7,054 bases of DNA from Anaerolineales bacterium Chloro_02 (GTDB lineage Bacteria > Chloroflexota > Anaerolineae > Anaerolineales > Anaerolineaceae), in NCBI GenBank assembly GCA_001603765.1, contig LUZV01000130.1, positions 1 to 7,054 of the forward strand, read 5' to 3'. Under the pieces are notes generated by a model that saw nothing but the letters and a program-made list of their open reading frames with translations, made no database searches and was not told where the DNA came from. Made by a program: the position numbers and the translations under genes. Positions 4,429 through 7,054 of the stretch are shown one piece after another (position 1 is the first letter of the stretch; every line of letters begins with the position of its first letter).

Positions 4429-5991
4429 ATGAGCGACAGAATTGTCATCCTCGACTTTGGTTCTCAGTTCACCCAACTGATTGGCCGGCGCATCCGCGAT
4501 ATGCACGTCTACTGCGAACTGCTGCCGTGGAACGCGCCGCGGGAAGAAGCGCTTGACGAACACACCAGGGGGATCATCCTCTCGGGCGGACCGCAGTCCA
4601 TTTACGCCGACGGCGCGCCATTCATCCAGGATTACCTGCTCGAAAGCGGGCTGCCCATCTTGGGTATTTGCTACGGGATGCAAGCCCTGACCCACAAACT
4701 CGGCGGAACAGTTTTGCAGAGCACCGAGCACGAATACGGGCTGACGGAACTGGACGTCCCAGCGCCAAACCCGCTGCTTCACCAGGGGAAACAGCGCGTG
4801 TGGATGTCGCATGGGGATCATGTCACGGAGCTGCCAGCGGGCTTTGAGCGCCTGGCGACCTCGCCAAACAGCCCGTTCGCCGCGATGGCGGACGTTGCCC
4901 ATAAGCGCTTTGGGCTGCAATTCCACCCGGAAGTGCACCATACCGAATACGGCGGAGAAATCCTGCGCCATTACGTGCTCGATATCTGCGGCTGTCAGCC
5001 AAACTGGACCTCCAGCTCGATCATCGAAGAGAGCGTCGAGGCAATCCGCGCGCAAGTGGGCGGAGGCAGGGTGCTCTCGGCGCTGAGCGGCGGTGTGGAT
5101 TCCGCGATTACCACGACGCTGGTTCAAAAAGCCATTGGCGACCGCGTCACAGCGGTATTTATCAACACCGGCTTGATGCGCCAGGGTGAGCCTGAGCAGA
5201 TCGAGAGTGTTTTTCGTCCAATTCTCGGCAAGAACTTGATCATGGTAGACGCGTCTGAGCGCTACTTTACCAAACTTGCCGGCGTAACCGACCCGGAAGA
5301 GAAGCGCAAAATCATCGGCGAGAGCTTCATCCGCGAGTTCGAGATGGCAGTGGCGGGGCTCGAGAAGCACGAATTTCTGGCTCAGGGCACCATCTACCCC
5401 GATGTGATCGAATCGAAGGGTATTGGCGTCTCGGAGGCGCACCGCATTAAATCGCACCACAACGTGGGCGGACTGCCAGAGGATATGGAATTTAAGCTGG
5501 TTGAGCCGCTGCGCTTGCTCTTCAAGGACGAAGTCCGCGCGGTCGGTGAAGAGCTTGGCTTGCCGCACGAGCTGGTTTGGCGCCAGCCTTTCCCTGGCCC
5601 CGGTTTGGCTGTGAGGGTGTTGGGGGAGGTTACGCGCGAACGGGTCGAAACAGCCCGGCTAGCCAACGCGATCTTCTCTGAAGAGCTGGAAAAAGCCGAC
5701 CTGCTGCACCTGCGCGTGGATGAACACGGCGCCCTCAGCGGCAGCTCGCAGGCTTTCGCCGTGCTGCTGCCCGTACGATCGGTAGGCGTGATGGGCGACC
5801 AGCGCACCTATTCTGAGACGATCGCGCTGCGCGCTATTACCTCGATCGACTTCATGACCGCCGATTGGGCGCGCCTGCCGCAGGAACTGCTGGCAAAGGT
5901 TTCTAACCGGATTGTTAACGAAGTCCCAGGCGTAAACCGCGTGGTCTACGACATCAGCTCCAAACCCCCCGCGACAATCGAGTGGGAGTAA
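4429..5991 (+). CDS. guaA: GMP synthase, glutamine-hydrolysing
   Basis: Last step of GMP synthesis: XMP + ATP + glutamine to GMP + AMP + diphosphate + glutamate, in the cytoplasm. The 520-residue protein is full length for the two-domain enzyme. The N-terminal glutamine amidotransferase domain (about 4-190) has the triad Cys81 (GICYGMQ), His166 and Glu168 (FHPEVHH). The ATP-pyrophosphatase domain follows, with the P-loop SGGVDS at 220-225, and then the GuaA dimerisation domain (from about 400), including QPFPGPGLAVR (386-396) and the typical end KPPATIEWE. All key residues are present. There is no strong Shine-Dalgarno before the ATG (only GGGCTGG), so translation may be coupled to xpt, whose stop is 9 bases upstream. 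The gene ends in tandem TAA TAA. A long antisense frame inside it is a shadow. Confidence 0.98.
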   Translation: MSDRIVILDFGSQFTQLIGRRIRDMHVYCELLPWNAPREEALDEHTRGIILSGGPQSIYADGAPFIQDYLLESGLPILGICYGMQALTHKLGGTVLQSTEHEYGLTELDVPAPNPLLHQGKQRVWMSHGDHVTELPAGFERLATSPNSPFAAMADVAHKRFGLQFHPEVHHTEYGGEILRHYVLDICGCQPNWTSSSIIEESVEAIRAQVGGGRVLSALSGGVDSAITTTLVQKAIGDRVTAVFINTGLMRQGEPEQIESVFRPILGKNLIMVDASERYFTKLAGVTDPEEKRKIIGESFIREFEMAVAGLEKHEFLAQGTIYPDVIESKGIGVSEAHRIKSHHNVGGLPEDMEFKLVEPLRLLFKDEVRAVGEELGLPHELVWRQPFPGPGLAVRVLGEVTRERVETARLANAIFSEELEKADLLHLRVDEHGALSGSSQAFAVLLPVRSVGVMGDQRTYSETIALRAITSIDFMTADWARLPQELLAKVSNRIVNEVPGVNRVVYDISSKPPATIEWE

Positions 5992-6043
5992 TAACACAGT
6001 TAGGTTAGAACGTCCGATCAACAAAGCCAAAAATACATGACTT

Positions 6044-6063
6044 GGACAGATACCTATCTGTTC
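6044..6063. repeat. Small palindrome between convergent guaA and the regulator gene
   Basis: ACAGATA (6046-6052) and TATCTGT (6055-6061) are perfect inverted repeats two bases apart; a G-T and a G-C pair can extend the stem to 6044-6063. No T run follows on either strand, so it is a weak candidate for a shared terminator and could also be a protein-binding site. It is the only structure I see in the 101-base gap. Confidence 0.4.
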
Positions 6064-6092
6064 TATCACAGCGCCCAGGCAAAATTCAATCC

Positions 6093-7054
6093 TTAAGATT
6101 TTTGTTGGGAATCAAGCTGCGTTTGACATAGTTGAAGGAATTCTGACAAGGTTTTTGATTTAGATAACTTTTTTACGAAAGCATCGTCAGCAAGAAGTTG
6201 GACCAATTCTTCGAATAACTGACCAAAATCGTTGGTTCGTTCCTCTTTAAAAGCGAGCAGAAGCGCCATTCTGACCTTGTTTTCGCCCCACTGAATGGGT
6301 CGATCAAACAAACAAATCGCAATAGAGTTTTCTTTTGCGGTTCTTTCAATCGCGTGAGGAATTGCATAGTTACCGAAGGAAGTGCTTGAAAGTGCCTCTC
6401 TGGCTAAAACCAGGTCATAATAGTCTTCATCAACACAGCCTTCAAGCGCAAGTTGCTGACACATAAATAGGATGCATTCAGTGGCTGTTTTGAAGGTTTG
6501 ATCAGCAAAAAATAGAGCAGGACGCACATAATCTTTCAAAACCAGTGTGTTCAAAGTCGTTTGTAAAACGTCTGTTATCTTCCTTAAATCCTCGGGGCTT
6601 AAAGTGAGTTGATATTGAATAACTGGAGTATGGATAGTTGAGATTGGTTTGGTGCTGAGGATTAAATCATACGCATCCTCACTAAAACATGGGGATATCA
6701 GAGCGTTGATGACATCAATTTTAAAATTGAAGTCGTTCAACTTTCTCAATTGATTTATAACAATCTGATTGCCGCGCTCTCCAAAAGGACTAATGATAAG
6801 GACATTTTTTTCGAGCTTATTGCTTATATTTTCGCTGGCAGCAAGAAAATGTAAAGCAATATAAGTAATTTCATAATCAGGAAAAGTGATCTCCAATTTT
6901 TTCTGTATATAGGAAGCCGCATAAACACTAACGTTATAGATAAAAGGATAGGTTCTCTTAATTTCTTCAGTAAGGGTATTGGAAAAGTATTGCTTATCAC
7001 GTGAACGGGCATGTAAGGCAACCAAATGATTTGACAAGTTATCAAGAATTTTTT
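6093..7054 (-). CDS. PRD-containing PTS-regulated transcription regulator (BglG/MtlR/LicR-like), C-terminal part, gene cut by the window edge
   Basis: Regulators of this type carry an N-terminal helix-turn-helix, PTS regulation domains (PRDs), an EIIB-like and an EIIA-like domain, and switch sugar-uptake or catabolic genes according to PTS phosphorylation. The frame is open to the right edge, so the DNA-binding part lies outside; the first in-frame TTG (7037) falls inside a PRD and is not a real start. Numbering from it: PRD about 1-72 with His4 (NHL) and His63 (YIALHFLAA); EIIB-like domain about 78-145 (NVLIIS to DLILSTKPI); EIIA of the fructose/mannitol type about 172-310, with the phosphoryl-acceptor His228 in YAIPHAI and the typical IQWGENKVRMALLLAF. 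The EIIB phospho-cysteine position is Ser83 (codon 6789-6791). The gene is visibly more AT-rich than its neighbours. Target genes are not in the window. Confidence 0.88.
   Translation of the reverse strand, partial: KILDNLSNHLVALHARSRDKQYFSNTLTEEIKRTYPFIYNVSVYAASYIQKKLEITFPDYEITYIALHFLAASENISNKLEKNVLIISPFGERGNQIVINQLRKLNDFNFKIDVINALISPCFSEDAYDLILSTKPISTIHTPVIQYQLTLSPEDLRKITDVLQTTLNTLVLKDYVRPALFFADQTFKTATECILFMCQQLALEGCVDEDYYDLVLAREALSSTSFGNYAIPHAIERTAKENSIAICLFDRPIQWGENKVRMALLLAFKEERTNDFGQLFEELVQLLADDAFVKKLSKSKTLSEFLQLCQTQLDSQQKS

Noticed and set aside
4372..5568. 398-codon open frame on the minus strand opposite guaA
   Set aside because: It lies antisense to a gene with every guaA motif intact, has no recognisable domain and an Arg/His/Val-rich composition typical of a shadow of a G+C-rich gene.
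7035..7037. TTG as the start of the PTS-type regulator
   Set aside because: The frame stays open to the window edge and the preceding codons continue the PRD sequence, so the real start is outside the window.

Overview
The window is bacterial chromosomal DNA with compact genes of ordinary metabolism, about 55-58% G+C by eye over most of its length. A Chloroflexota (Anaerolineae-like) source fits best: a secreted YkuD transpeptidase with a Pro-Thr-rich tail, a Prx6-type peroxiredoxin with an archaeal-style C-x5-C tail, and an intergenic region full of dispersed hairpin repeats. This assignment is inference from style and was not tested by a search.

Layout. (1) 127-837, plus strand: a Prx6-class peroxiredoxin. 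(2) 853-884: a bidirectional terminator shared with the convergent next gene. (3) 885-2075, minus strand: a secreted L,D-transpeptidase, read from a near-consensus promoter that appears to start transcription at the A of the ATG (leaderless). (4) 2111-2844: more than 700 bases without a convincing gene, made of several families of inverted and direct repeats. (5) 2897-3697, plus strand: a PhzF-family isomerase with its own promoter and a strong Shine-Dalgarno. (6) 3709-3793: two successive terminator-like hairpins, each followed by the same TTGTTGCTA tail. (7) 3835-5991, plus strand: xpt and guaA, 9 bases apart. (8) 5992-6092: a short convergent gap with a small palindrome. (9) 6093 to the right edge, minus strand: the C-terminal part of a PRD/PTS-type transcription regulator, more AT-rich than the rest.

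How the genes work together. The clear functional unit is xpt-guaA: Xpt makes XMP from xanthine and PRPP, and GuaA aminates XMP to GMP, so one transcript encodes a two-step route from xanthine to GMP. The peroxiredoxin, transpeptidase and PhzF protein look like independent single-gene units. The regulator at the right edge probably responds to PTS phosphorylation and would control sugar-related genes outside the window.

I found no mobile element with a transposase, no CRISPR array, no tRNA or rRNA, and no convincing new multi-gene system. The points most worth a second look are the repeat mosaic at 2200-2840, the tandem hairpins before xpt, the leaderless promoter of the transpeptidase, and the lost phospho-cysteine in the regulator's EIIB-like domain.
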